Of a DNA stretch of 64,000 bases, positions 36,934-45,799 are shown piece by piece; position 1 is the stretch's first letter, and every line of letters begins with the position of its first letter. The position numbers and the translations under genes are program-made. The stretch is taken from contig CALDEM010000007.1 in the NCBI GenBank assembly GCA_937942435.1, positions 47,509-111,508 on the forward strand. The letters run 5' to 3'. The stretch comes from an uncultured Saprospiraceae bacterium (GTDB taxonomy: Bacteria > Bacteroidota > Bacteroidia > Chitinophagales > Saprospiraceae). The notes under the pieces are model-generated. The model was not told the DNA's origin and did no database searches. It saw nothing but the letters and a program-made list of their open reading frames with translations.

Positions 36934-38091
36934 TTATGCTACTGCAACTGCCATTCCTTTCCAGATCACTTTCAAGTCTTCGTCTTCTACTGACTTTTTA
37001 GAATCCGCTACTTCTAAAAAGATCTTATATGCTGCATCCAGTTCTCTCTTAGTTAGATTGATTCCTAACTCTTTAAATCTGTATGCCAGCGCTGCTCTAC
37101 CGGATCTTGCAGTCAATACAATCAACGACTTATCAACTCCTACTTCTCTCGGGTCGATGATCTCATATGTATCTCTTGCTTTGATCACTCCATCTTGGTG
37201 GATACCCGATGAATGAGCAAATGCATTGTCTCCGACAATAGCCTTGTTCGCTTGAACGCTCATACCCATCTCCATAGAAACTTCGCGACTAATCGGGTTA
37301 AGCAATCTTGAGTTGATACCCGTTGAGAACTGGTCTCCGAGTCTATGCTTTAAGATCATAGCGACTTCTTCAAGTGAACAGTTACCTGCTCTCTCTCCGA
37401 TACCGTTCATAGTACACTCTATCTGAGTAGCGCCATTTTGTACGCCTGCGATAGAATTAGCTGTTGCCAATCCAAGGTCGTTATGACAGTGGACTGATAT
37501 CGTACACTTGTCTATACCAACGACATGCTCTGTTAGGTACTTGATTTTGGCTCCAAACTCTTCAGGCAAACAATAGCCCGTAGTATCTGGTATATTGAGC
37601 ACTGTTGCTCCTGCGTCTACCACAGCTTGTATAACTTGAGCCAAGTAAGCGTTTTCTGTTCTACCTGCATCTTCCGCATAGAACTCTACATCCTCGACAA
37701 ATGTCTTTGCATATCTCACTGCGCCTACAGCGCGCTCTATGACTTTTTCTCTTGTTGTCCTTAATTTGTCAAAGATGTGAGAATCAGATGTACCAAGCCC
37801 CGTATGGATCCTTGGTCTCTTAGCAGAAGCAAGTGCTTCTCCAGCTACTTTTATATCTTCTTTTACGGCTCTTGAGAGACCGCACACTGTCGCGTTCTTC
37901 ACCAACTTCCCTATCTCTTGTACAGCTGCAAAATCACCTGGACTACTGATCGGAAATCCTGCTTCGATGACGTCTACGCCCAACTCCTCTAGTCTCTCTG
38001 CAAGTCTTAACTTCTGATCTCTATCGAGTTTACACCCTGGTACCTGCTCTCCATCTCTGAGTGTCGTATCAAATATTTGTATCTGCTTCAT
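36934..38091 (-). CDS. leuA: 2-isopropylmalate synthase, short form without the regulatory domain
   Basis: First committed enzyme of leucine synthesis, condensing acetyl-CoA with 2-oxoisovalerate. The 385-residue protein begins [16 protein letters not shown] and carries the metal histidines in [16 protein letters not shown]. It continues through the linker subdomains ([14 protein letters not shown]). The C-terminal leucine-binding domain of the roughly 500-residue enzyme is absent. Other Bacteroidota LeuA proteins, as I recall them, are also short. It heads the leu operon. Confidence 0.93.
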   Translation of the reverse strand: MKQIQIFDTTLRDGEQVPGCKLDRDQKLRLAERLEELGVDVIEAGFPISSPGDFAAVQEIGKLVKNATVCGLSRAVKEDIKVAGEALASAKRPRIHTGLGTSDSHIFDKLRTTREKVIERAVGAVRYAKTFVEDVEFYAEDAGRTENAYLAQVIQAVVDAGATVLNIPDTTGYCLPEEFGAKIKYLTEHVVGIDKCTISVHCHNDLGLATANSIAGVQNGATQIECTMNGIGERAGNCSLEEVAMILKHRLGDQFSTGINSRLLNPISREVSMEMGMSVQANKAIVGDNAFAHSSGIHQDGVIKARDTYEIIDPREVGVDKSLIVLTARSGRAALAYRFKELGINLTKRELDAAYKIFLEVADSKKSVEDEDLKVIWKGMAVAVA

Positions 38092-38158
38092 TGCGTTTTC
38101 TTCTACTTCAAACTAATTGCCTTATAAAGATATTTATCGCACCTTCATTAGGCGAATC

Positions 38159-38194
38159 AAAAAAAAATGCTCCTACAATATCTAAGGGGCACAT
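38159..38194 (-). promoter_or_regulatory. Hairpin with nine T residues in the leuA leader
   Basis: On the minus strand TGCCCCT and AGGAGCA can pair (one mismatch) around a 10-base loop. They are followed directly by nine T. It lies 68 bases before the leuA start. It resembles a weak intrinsic terminator in the leader, but no Leu-rich leader peptide precedes it, so attenuation here is only a possibility. Confidence 0.35.
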
Positions 38195-38244
38195 ATTTTA
38201 CGCAAGTACTTGAATATCTGATAGTTACATAATGGTTTTATACA

Positions 38245-39819
38245 ATGCCTAGAAGGTTAACAGACAATCTTATGAAGCTCATATTAAGAATGAGCCCATC
38301 TGAAAAGAGGTTATTTAGGCTGCACGCTACTAAAAAAGGTGTAAAGAATGAATTGTTATTTTTAAATCTGTTTGACTTCCTTGAAAAAAAGAAAGAATAT
38401 AACGAAGAAAAGATCATCAAGAAGTTGCCATCTATCAAGAAAGAACAACTCCCCAATCTCAAGTCCAACCTTTACAAGCAACTCTTAAACAGTCTCCGCC
38501 AACAAAAGAAATCTAACTATGCAAGTATCCTGATTAGAGAGCAGATCGACTATGCACTTATCTTGCACAGTAAAGGCCTGTACAATGCAGCACTGGATAC
38601 GCTTGAGAAGGCCAAGAAGATGGCTCTCGACTCAGAACGAAGCTTATCCATGCTTGCTGCCTTGGAGATAGAAAAACATATTGAAGGTCTTTATATCACT
38701 GGGAGTATGTACCCTAAAGCCAAAGTGCTTAAAGATCAAACAAACACGGCTTTACGGCAGGTCTCTGTCAATCATAGGCTCTCCAATCTATCATTATCAC
38801 TCTATGGGTTATATCTGCAATATGGCTATGTCAAAGACGACAGAGATTTTGATTTTATAACTGATTACTTCAAGAATAATCTCCCTGACGTAGACACAGA
38901 GAGTCTTGACTTCTATGGTAAGATCTACCTATATCAATCTCATGTCTGGTACTACAACATGATACAAGACTTCGCTAACAACTATAAGTATGCGCAGCGA
39001 TGGGTAGACCTTTATATAAACAATCCCGACTGGCAAAAGCGCGAGTTAACACTGTATATCAAAGGCCTACACAATGTGCTCAACTCCTTGTTTATGGCAC
39101 AGCGATATGACAAGTTTGCCCCTATGTACGAAGAGTTGTTGAGATTAGGTGATACGCAGGTCAGCACTATGAATAAGGACCAGCTATCCACATTTAAGGT
39201 GATAGAATATACGCATGGGATCAACCAGTTTTTCCTTACGGGAAATTTTAAAGGGGGTTCACAATATGTCCGTCAAATATCAGAGGCGATTGACAAAAAT
39301 GAATTTGACTGGGACTTAAATAGGATCATCTTGTTCAACTATAAGATAGCGTCCATATACTTCTGTCATGGGGACCTTGACAAAACCATCTCCCATCTCC
39401 ATAAGATCACCAATCAAGTATATCCGGACTTTAGAGAAGATATACAGTGCTTTGCACGCATCTTAAACCTCATCGCTCACTTTGATCTTGGCAATGAATC
39501 CTTAGTGGCTCATCAGGTAAAATCCACTTATAGATACCTCTCTAAAATAGAGCACCTCCAGCCTGCTCTAAAATCAATCCTGGCCTTTGTTAGAAAGATA
39601 CCGCGCATCAGTGAAGAAGAATTAAAAAATGAATTCAAAAAACTAATCAAAGAACTCAGGGCTATAGAGCAGACACAATTCGAGAGGAGACCATTCCTAT
39701 ATCTCGACATCATCTCTTGGTTAGAAAGCAAGGTTGAAGATGTGCCGGTCGGCGCAGTAATCGCCCGCAAAGCAAAAGTTATCCTCTCCAAGAATATGTC
39801 CATATCTAATGTTGCTTAA
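38245..39819 (+). CDS. Conserved alpha-helical repeat protein of unknown function
   Basis: A 524-residue soluble protein without signal peptide or membrane segments. The N-terminus (MPRRLTDNLMKLILRMSPSEKRLF) is basic. The rest is built of paired helices that look like degenerate TPR units, for example SKGLYNAALDTLEKAKKMAL near 110 and HGDLDKTISHLHKI near 375. Helical repeats of this kind usually bind proteins. It is divergent from leuA, stands alone and ends before the Phe/Tyr attenuator. I do not recognise a named family. Confidence 0.75.
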   Translation: MPRRLTDNLMKLILRMSPSEKRLFRLHATKKGVKNELLFLNLFDFLEKKKEYNEEKIIKKLPSIKKEQLPNLKSNLYKQLLNSLRQQKKSNYASILIREQIDYALILHSKGLYNAALDTLEKAKKMALDSERSLSMLAALEIEKHIEGLYITGSMYPKAKVLKDQTNTALRQVSVNHRLSNLSLSLYGLYLQYGYVKDDRDFDFITDYFKNNLPDVDTESLDFYGKIYLYQSHVWYYNMIQDFANNYKYAQRWVDLYINNPDWQKRELTLYIKGLHNVLNSLFMAQRYDKFAPMYEELLRLGDTQVSTMNKDQLSTFKVIEYTHGINQFFLTGNFKGGSQYVRQISEAIDKNEFDWDLNRIILFNYKIASIYFCHGDLDKTISHLHKITNQVYPDFREDIQCFARILNLIAHFDLGNESLVAHQVKSTYRYLSKIEHLQPALKSILAFVRKIPRISEEELKNEFKKLIKELRAIEQTQFERRPFLYLDIISWLESKVEDVPVGAVIARKAKVILSKNMSISNVA

Positions 39820-39922
39820 GGCATCTCGACTTGATACAAATACCAAGATGTTCTTATAAGATGTTCTCTTATATATTCTTCTAACAACAGTTGCGGTAAC
39901 AACTTTAAAAAAGAGTCTAAAG

Positions 39923-39953
39923 TTTGATTATTACGTTTAACCTCATAGCTTTG
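39923..39953 (+). promoter_or_regulatory. Consensus Bacteroidota promoter of the Phe/Tyr operon
   Basis: TTTG (39923-39926) and TAGCTTTG (39946-39953) are separated by exactly 19 bases, a perfect match to the TTTG/TAnnTTTG consensus. The leader-peptide ATG at 39959 is only 5 bases downstream of the -7 element. The transcript therefore probably starts at or within a few bases of that ATG. Confidence 0.72.
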
Positions 39954-39958
39954 TATCA

Positions 39959-40024
39959 ATGAGAAAGATTAATACATATCGTTTTAGCTATTACTTTTAT
40001 TTTTTTAACAACCCTCAACGGTAG
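39959..40024 (+). CDS. Phe/Tyr operon leader peptide
   Basis: A 21-codon frame begins MRKINT and continues YRFSYYFYFF before a short tail and a TAG stop. Four Tyr and four Phe codons lie in one ten-codon block, matching the two end products of the operon downstream. A terminator follows 34 bases after the stop. I infer control by the supply of charged Phe- and Tyr-tRNA through ribosome stalling. Confidence 0.85.
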   Translation: MRKINTYRFSYYFYFFNNPQR

Positions 40025-40070
40025 GCAAAGTATATAGCTATTACATGTGTTTAGATATAAAGAGTCCTAC
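40020..40070 (+). promoter_or_regulatory. Possible antiterminator pairing in the Phe/Tyr leader
   Basis: GTAGG at 40021-40025, overlapping the leader stop codon, is complementary to CCTAC at 40066-40070 in the 5' half of the terminator. In addition the self-complementary TAGCTA occurs in the leader's Ser-Tyr codons (39985-39990) and again at 40035-40040, inside a 10-base direct repeat. These could form competing structures, but they are weaker than those at the ilv operon. Confidence 0.4.
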
Positions 40071-40088
40071 TAAGTGGGGCTCTTTTTT
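40059..40088 (+). terminator. Attenuator terminator of the Phe/Tyr operon
   Basis: AAAGAG (40059-40064) pairs with CTCTTT (40080-40085), and the stem continues through CC/GG. It is followed by TTTTTT and then ATTT. It lies between the leader peptide and pheA, so it acts as a conditional terminator. Confidence 0.82.
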
Positions 40089-40110
40089 ATTTAGTATCAG
40101 CAAGCAGCAA

Positions 40111-40968
40111 ATGAAAAGAAAGACAAAACTTGTAGTCCAAGGTTATCCTGGCAGCTTCCATGACGAGGTTGCACGCAACTACTTTGGTCATAATCATGTA
40201 GAGATTGTGCCTGCTGCTTCTTTTAATCTTTTAGCACAAACCTTGTCTGAAGATAAAAGTGTTCATTATGGCGTCATGGCAATCGAAAACAGCATAGCAG
40301 GCAGTATACTTCAGAACTATAAAATCCTTAGAGAAAATAGTTTTTGGATATCAGGTGAAGTTAATCTGAGGATTAACCATCAACTCATGGCGCTGCCCGG
40401 ACAAACTATAAAAGACCTACACACTGTCGAGTCTCATCCGATGGCCATCTATCAATGCACAAAATTTTTCAATCACCACAGACATATAGCACTAAAAGAA
40501 TCTGCAGACACTGCTCTATCTGCAAAAGAAGTTGCAGACAAAAAACTAAAAGGTGTCGGTGCTATCGCAAGTCAACTTGCCGCCGAGATCTACGGATTAG
40601 AAATCTTAGCAGCAGATATAGAAACTTCTAAAGTCAACTATACCCGGTTTATAATTATATCAAGACAAGCAGAGTACACATCACTTGGCAATGCTAACAA
40701 AGCAAGCATCTACCTTAGAGTACCACATAGCCATGGCAGTCTTTTAAAAGTCATACAACGTATCGCTGATCACAAAATCAATATAAGTAAGCTTCAATCA
40801 TTTCCAGTGATGGGTGAGATGAACACTTATTATTTTCATCTTGATTTAGAATTTGAAAAAATAGATCAATATGAAAATTGCATCGAAGAAGTTAGAAATG
40901 TTAGCTTAGGATTAGAAGAATTAGGTATTTACACAAAAGCTCTTATCAATGATCATCAAGCCGTCTGA
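40111..40968 (+). CDS. pheA: Prephenate dehydratase
   Basis: Converts prephenate to phenylpyruvate for phenylalanine synthesis. From the ATG at 40111 it has 285 residues. An upstream in-frame ATG at 40045 overlaps the attenuator terminator and is rejected. The catalytic domain begins VVQGYPGSFHDEVA and includes VNYTRFIIIS with the TRF motif. A C-terminal ACT domain (about 195-275) follows; its ligand motif reads LQSFP instead of the usual ESRP. It lacks a chorismate mutase domain. It is the first structural gene of the operon and overlaps the aminotransferase gene by 20 bases. Confidence 0.94.
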   Translation: MKRKTKLVVQGYPGSFHDEVARNYFGHNHVEIVPAASFNLLAQTLSEDKSVHYGVMAIENSIAGSILQNYKILRENSFWISGEVNLRINHQLMALPGQTIKDLHTVESHPMAIYQCTKFFNHHRHIALKESADTALSAKEVADKKLKGVGAIASQLAAEIYGLEILAADIETSKVNYTRFIIISRQAEYTSLGNANKASIYLRVPHSHGSLLKVIQRIADHKINISKLQSFPVMGEMNTYYFHLDLEFEKIDQYENCIEEVRNVSLGLEELGIYTKALINDHQAV

Positions 40969-42124
40969 GAGAATAGGAGAAGTAAAGGCCTACTACTTTG
41001 CAACTAAGTTAGCGGAGATAGCCGAGATGAATGCCCGTGGTGAAGACGTGCTCAATCTAGGTATAGGAAGTCCTGACTTGTTACCACCTCCACAAGTATT
41101 AGAAAAACTCCGCAGTGCTTCAAAGGGAGATAGAGCCAACAGGTATCAATCTTACAAAGGACTACCTATACTTAGAGAAGCGTTTGCACATCATTATAAA
41201 AAGATGATGGATGTAGATATAGATCCATCAAAAGAAGTCTTGCCACTCATCGGATCTAAAGAAGGCATTATGCATATCAGCATGTCTTTTTTAAACAAAG
41301 GAGATAAGGTACTTGTACCTAATCCTGGTTATCCAAGTTATAGAGTAACTACAGAGTTGGCTGGAGCAATTCCAATCTTTTATGATCTTACTGAAGATAG
41401 TGATTGGCTGCCAGACATTGAAAGGTTGGAGCAATCTGACCTAAGTAAGGTTAAGATCATGTGGATGAACTATCCCAACATGCCAACTGGAGCCACCTTG
41501 GATCATGGCACATTGAAAAGTCTTGTTGCTTTTGCTAAAAAGCATGAGATACTATTGTGCCATGACAACCCATATAACTTCATCCTAAACGATGAGCCAA
41601 GAAGCATCTTTAATATTGACGGAGCCAAAGAGTGTTGCTTAGAGCTATGCAGTCTCAGCAAGTGTTTTAATATGTCAGGTTGGAGAGTAGGAGCTCTCTT
41701 AGGAGATGAAAAGTATGTTGATGTTGTGATGAGATTTAAAAGCAACATGGATAGCGGGATGTACAGACCTATACAAGAAGCAGCCGCAGTTGCCCTTCAG
41801 TTAGACAACAAATGGTTTTCTTCGCTCAATTCAATTTATAAAGAGCGCAGAAAGGTGGTTCATGAAATATTTGAATTACTAGACTGTGATTATAATCCTA
41901 ATAGTGCAGGTTTGTTTGTTTGGGCTAAGGCCCCTAGTTATATACAAGACGTGACTGCATGGGCAGATGACATCCTTCAAGAAGCTAAAGTCTTCATCAC
42001 ACCTGGATTTATATTTGGGAGTAATGGAGAGAAGTATGTTAGAATAGCCCTTTGTACTGACATAAGTGGACTCAACGAAGCAAAGCATCGCATAGAATCA
42101 AGATTTGTAAAAGCAATAGTATAG
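40949..42124 (+). CDS. PLP-dependent class I/II aminotransferase
   Basis: Fold-type I aminotransferase of 391 residues. Visible features are NLGIGSPDLLPPP, the turn NPGYPSYRV, MNYPNMPTGA and the PLP lysine in SLSKCFNMSGWRVGA. It lies between pheA and tyrA, overlapping pheA by 20 bases and 4 bases before tyrA. It therefore most likely transaminates phenylpyruvate and 4-hydroxyphenylpyruvate, the last step for Phe and Tyr. An aspartate or LL-diaminopimelate type specificity cannot be excluded from sequence alone. Confidence 0.9.
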   Translation: MIIKPSERIGEVKAYYFATKLAEIAEMNARGEDVLNLGIGSPDLLPPPQVLEKLRSASKGDRANRYQSYKGLPILREAFAHHYKKMMDVDIDPSKEVLPLIGSKEGIMHISMSFLNKGDKVLVPNPGYPSYRVTTELAGAIPIFYDLTEDSDWLPDIERLEQSDLSKVKIMWMNYPNMPTGATLDHGTLKSLVAFAKKHEILLCHDNPYNFILNDEPRSIFNIDGAKECCLELCSLSKCFNMSGWRVGALLGDEKYVDVVMRFKSNMDSGMYRPIQEAAAVALQLDNKWFSSLNSIYKERRKVVHEIFELLDCDYNPNSAGLFVWAKAPSYIQDVTAWADDILQEAKVFITPGFIFGSNGEKYVRIALCTDISGLNEAKHRIESRFVKAIV

Positions 42125-42128
42125 ATTA

Positions 42129-43007
42129 ATGAGTGAAGGAAAAACAATAGGGGTAGTTGGTTTGGGATTGATCGGAGGATCTATGGCTAAAGATTTTGCT
42201 GCACTTGGATATACTGTTAACGGATATGATGCCAATCCTACTCATATTCAAAAGGCTCTTGATCTCAATCTAATTACTGAGGCAATGGAATTAGAAGACT
42301 TAGCAAAGTCATCTGATATAATCATAGTAGCCATCCCTGTGAAAATAACGGGATCGGTAATTAGAGAAATTCTAAGTGCCATGAAGTGGCATACAATCGT
42401 CATTGATACCGGATCTACTAAAAAGAACATCTGCGAAGAGGTCCGGAGTCATACAAAAAGAGGTCGCTTTGTAGCATGCCACCCATTGGCTGGAACAGAG
42501 TTTAGTGGACCACAAGCTGCAATAAAAGATTTGTTCAACGGAAAGAAAAACATCATTTGCCAAGAGCATCTATCTGATGAAGATGCGTTAGAAATGACAG
42601 TAGGCCTCATGACTCAATTAGAAATGCAAAGTATCTTCATGGATCCTGTGGAGCATGACAAGCACATGGCATACGTCTCACACTTGTCCCACATTAGTGC
42701 ATTCACACTCGGTACTACTGTGCTCAATATTGAAAAAGATCAAAAGCAAATATTCAATCTTGCTAGCACGGGTTTTGCGTCTACAGTTAGATTAGCCAAG
42801 AGTTCTCCACATACGTGGTCGAGTATATTTGCTGATAATTCCAAAAATCTTACAGAAGCACTGACATCGTATATAGGCGAGTTGGAGAGATTTAAAGTAG
42901 CACTTGAGAATAAAGACGAAGAAGCTATGAAAGATATCATCTCCGAAGCCAATGAGATCAAACGAGTACTCAATGGCATGAAATATAACATTGTGAAATT
43001 AAGCTAA
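42129..43007 (+). CDS. tyrA: Prephenate dehydrogenase
   Basis: NAD-dependent oxidative decarboxylation of prephenate to 4-hydroxyphenylpyruvate. The 292-residue protein has the Rossmann motif VGLGLIGGSMAKD, then VIDTGSTKKNI, ACHPLAGTEFSGPQAA with the catalytic histidine region, and YVSHLSHISAF. It has neither a chorismate mutase nor an ACT domain. It starts 4 bases after the aminotransferase gene. Confidence 0.94.
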   Translation: MSEGKTIGVVGLGLIGGSMAKDFAALGYTVNGYDANPTHIQKALDLNLITEAMELEDLAKSSDIIIVAIPVKITGSVIREILSAMKWHTIVIDTGSTKKNICEEVRSHTKRGRFVACHPLAGTEFSGPQAAIKDLFNGKKNIICQEHLSDEDALEMTVGLMTQLEMQSIFMDPVEHDKHMAYVSHLSHISAFTLGTTVLNIEKDQKQIFNLASTGFASTVRLAKSSPHTWSSIFADNSKNLTEALTSYIGELERFKVALENKDEEAMKDIISEANEIKRVLNGMKYNIVKLS

Positions 43008-43042
43008 ATATAAATTAGAAAATCATATCAGAAAGATACATC

Positions 43043-44125
43043 ATGGAAACAAATACAAAACATAGAACAAACTGGTTGAGAAAAGGTGCGATACCTGTCG
43101 TTATAGCCGGTCCTTGTAGTGCAGAGACAGAAGAACAAGTATATGAGACTTGTAGAGGTATTGCTGCGTCAGGTAAGGCTGACATACTTAGAGCTGGTAT
43201 ATGGAAGCCTCGTACTCGTCCTGGTACATTTGAAGGTATCGGTATAAAAGGATTGCCATGGATGCGTGCGATGAAGATGGAAACAGGTATGCCTGTTACA
43301 GTTGAAGTTGCTAAAGCTGGACATGTTGAAGCTGCATTAGAGTTTGATATAGACATACTCTGGATCGGAGCAAGAACAAGTGTCAATCCATTTGCTGTAC
43401 AAGAAATAGCAGAAGCTGTTAGAGGTGTTGATATTCCAATATTAGTTAAAAATCCAATCAACCCTGATCTCGCACTTTGGTTAGGTGCTGTTGAGAGATT
43501 TGAAAGAGTTGGCATAAAAGAAATAGGTGCTATCCATAGAGGTTTTTCTAATAGTGCTGAGAAAATATATCGCAACCGCCCTCAGTGGCAATTAGCAATT
43601 GACTTCATGGCCAAGCGTCCAGAGCTGCCGATGATCTGTGATCCAAGCCACATATGCGGAAACAGACATATGCTACAGGAAGTATCACAGAAAGGAGTGG
43701 ATCTTAATTATGATGGACTCATGATAGAGACGCATCGTGATCCTGACAATGCATGGAGTGATGCTAAGCAACAGATTACGCCTAAAGTATTTGGTGAGAT
43801 GATCACTGATATGGTTTTAAGGCATGGTAAAGAAGATGATGCTTCGATACAACATAGCCTAGAATTTATGAGGGCAGAGATCAATCAGATAGATACAGAC
43901 TTGATGAATCTACTTGGAGAAAGAATGGGTATCGCAAGAAAAATTGGTGAGTTCAAAAAGAAGAATAGCATGACCATCTTACAACCAAAGAGGTGGAAAG
44001 AAATATTAGATAAGGCGCAAGTGAAAGGAGATAGCAACAATCTAAGTTCTGACTTTGTAAGTAAACTACTTAGAGCGATACATGATGAAAGTATAGATCA
44101 GCAAGAAAAAATCATGAAAGGCTAA
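43043..44125 (+). CDS. Bifunctional DAHP synthase / chorismate mutase
   Basis: A 360-residue fusion. The N-terminal part (about 1-265) is a class I DAHP synthase of the AroG/KDO8P-like type, with VIAGPCSAETEEQV, RAGIWKPRTRPGTFEG and CDPSHICGN. The C-terminal part (about 270-360) is an AroQ-type all-helical chorismate mutase with RAEINQIDTDLMNLLGERMGIARKIGEFK. The two activities are the first step of the shikimate pathway and the first step after chorismate towards Phe and Tyr. It is the last gene of the operon, 35 bases after tyrA. Confidence 0.94.
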   Translation: METNTKHRTNWLRKGAIPVVIAGPCSAETEEQVYETCRGIAASGKADILRAGIWKPRTRPGTFEGIGIKGLPWMRAMKMETGMPVTVEVAKAGHVEAALEFDIDILWIGARTSVNPFAVQEIAEAVRGVDIPILVKNPINPDLALWLGAVERFERVGIKEIGAIHRGFSNSAEKIYRNRPQWQLAIDFMAKRPELPMICDPSHICGNRHMLQEVSQKGVDLNYDGLMIETHRDPDNAWSDAKQQITPKVFGEMITDMVLRHGKEDDASIQHSLEFMRAEINQIDTDLMNLLGERMGIARKIGEFKKKNSMTILQPKRWKEILDKAQVKGDSNNLSSDFVSKLLRAIHDESIDQQEKIMKG

Positions 44126-44148
44126 CAGCTACGCTACCAAGATGCAAC

Positions 44149-44186
44149 ATCCCTCTTCCTGACTCGATTAAGAAGGGGGATTTTTG
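44149..44186 (+). terminator. Terminator of the Phe/Tyr operon
   Basis: ATCCCTCTTC (44149-44158) pairs with GAAGGGGGAT (44172-44181) around a 13-base loop and is followed by TTTTTGT. It lies 24 bases after the stop of the DAHP synthase/chorismate mutase gene, just before the convergent symporter gene. Confidence 0.88.
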
Positions 44187-44189
44187 TCT

Positions 44190-45761
44190 CTACCAAAGAA
44201 TGATCAAAAGGATAAATATCGAAGATGCCAGTATCCCAATATGGTATAGATAGTTTTTATACCAAGGTAATCCTTCTGTCCCCATAGTGATCAAGTCCTT
44301 CTTGAATGTGTATAACTCTATCGCTTCTTCACTCGGAGGTGCTGTCGCTCTACTTACGATAATAAATATCAATGTGCTTATAGCCACTGTTATACCAACC
44401 GTCATTGTAAAGTGAAGATCCCACAGACCCATCAATTGTAAAGCAAAAAACAATATGCCAATCACAGTGCCTATCATCAAGGTCCAAAAAGCACCATCTC
44501 CATTGCCTCTTTTATAAAACACTCCTACTAAGAAAAGCACAACAACAGGAGGAACAAATATACTATACATCTGCTGCAAGTAGGTCCAGATCCCGCCAAA
44601 CTGTTGAATCATCGGAGCCCATGAAGCTGCTATAACCATCAGCACAAGTGTAGTGATACTGCCATAGTTCTTTAGCTGACGCTCCGTGATATCTGGTTTC
44701 CGAGGCTTAATAAAATCGATTACAATTAGGGTTGAAGATGAGTTAAGCGTAGAGTCAACACTTGACATGATGGCTGCGATTAAACCAGCAAGCACCAATC
44801 CAATCATGCCAACTGGCAACACCTCCGTTACTAATGTTGGAAATACTGTGTCAGCATTTTCTAATCCAGGGAAAAGACTAATGGCCATCGCCCCAGGAAT
44901 CACCATGATAAACAATGGTAAAATCTTTAAGAACCCCGCAAAAACAACACCCCATCTTGCATGTTTTATATCTCGGGCTCCAAGTACACGTTGCACGATA
45001 TATTGGTTAGTAGACCAATACCAAAACCCGAGCAGTTGCACTCCCAATAGTATCCCAGGCCAAGGTAAGGACGGGTCATCTAAAGGTCTCACGACTGAAA
45101 AGTGGTTATCCGGTGTAGATGCGAGCACCTTGTCCCAAGAAAAATCCAATTCTGAAAAGAGCATATACGTCAGGACACTACATCCTACAACTAAAATCAC
45201 CGCTTGGATAGCATCTGTATATACCACAGCTTTTAATCCTCCAAATGCAGTATACAACCCTGCAACCAATGCTAGTGTAAACGAAGCCTGCCAAATCTCG
45301 ATGGTTGGAAAAAAAGTTCTTAATACTAATGCTCCAGCATACAATCCTCCAGCCATCTCAACCATTATACTAGCAAAGATCGTAGCCAACGAAAAAAATA
45401 CTTGTGATCTACGATCAAACCTTTTAGAAAGGAACTCAGGTATGGTTGTGATCTTTGATCGCAGATATAAGGGTACAAATATGAGTGCGGCTATAATCAA
45501 AGGTATACCAGACATCCACTCATAGACTGATGTAGCAATCCCTGTACTATATGCAGCTCCAGAAAGCCCCATGATAGTGGAAGTACTAACGTTAGACGCA
45601 AATAAAGAAACACCTATCAGACTCCAAGAAAAAGTCCTTCCTCCAAGAAACAATTCTTCACTTGTCTTGGTCTTACTAGCAATCCATAATCCAATCCCGA
45701 GGACTATGAAAAAATATATGATTATTATCGATATGTCGATGGTTGATATTGCGCTATTCAT
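44190..45761 (-). CDS. Sodium/solute symporter (SSS family), probably for sugars
   Basis: Inner membrane sodium-coupled transporter of 523 residues with about 14 membrane helices. Family features are IGLWIASKTKTSEELFLGGRTFSWSLIG near the start, ASNVSTSTIMGLSGAAY in helix 2 and the GLIAAIMSSVDSTLNSSSTL sodium-site motif. It lies 38 bases after a cytoplasmic alpha-galactosidase gene on the same strand, so uptake of a galactoside such as melibiose or raffinose is the best guess. The remnant at 25820-26131 belongs to the same family. Confidence 0.9.
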   Translation of the reverse strand: MNSAISTIDISIIIIYFFIVLGIGLWIASKTKTSEELFLGGRTFSWSLIGVSLFASNVSTSTIMGLSGAAYSTGIATSVYEWMSGIPLIIAALIFVPLYLRSKITTIPEFLSKRFDRRSQVFFSLATIFASIMVEMAGGLYAGALVLRTFFPTIEIWQASFTLALVAGLYTAFGGLKAVVYTDAIQAVILVVGCSVLTYMLFSELDFSWDKVLASTPDNHFSVVRPLDDPSLPWPGILLGVQLLGFWYWSTNQYIVQRVLGARDIKHARWGVVFAGFLKILPLFIMVIPGAMAISLFPGLENADTVFPTLVTEVLPVGMIGLVLAGLIAAIMSSVDSTLNSSSTLIVIDFIKPRKPDITERQLKNYGSITTLVLMVIAASWAPMIQQFGGIWTYLQQMYSIFVPPVVVLFLVGVFYKRGNGDGAFWTLMIGTVIGILFFALQLMGLWDLHFTMTVGITVAISTLIFIIVSRATAPPSEEAIELYTFKKDLITMGTEGLPWYKNYLYHIGILASSIFILLIILW

Positions 45762-45799
45762 GTGCTAAGTGTTTAAATATCTATCAGTTTTCAATGTCG

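Noticed and set aside
38203..38212. 10-base palindrome CAAGTACTTG between leuA and the helical-repeat gene
   Set aside because: Too short and isolated, with no second copy and no nearby regulator, to call an operator.
40045..40110. ATG start extending pheA by 22 residues
   Set aside because: The extension would be read through the attenuator terminator hairpin, and the family N-terminus begins at 40111.
44686..45525. 279-codon plus-strand frame antisense to the symporter gene
   Set aside because: It lies wholly within a clear SSS transporter gene on the other strand and shows no family motif.
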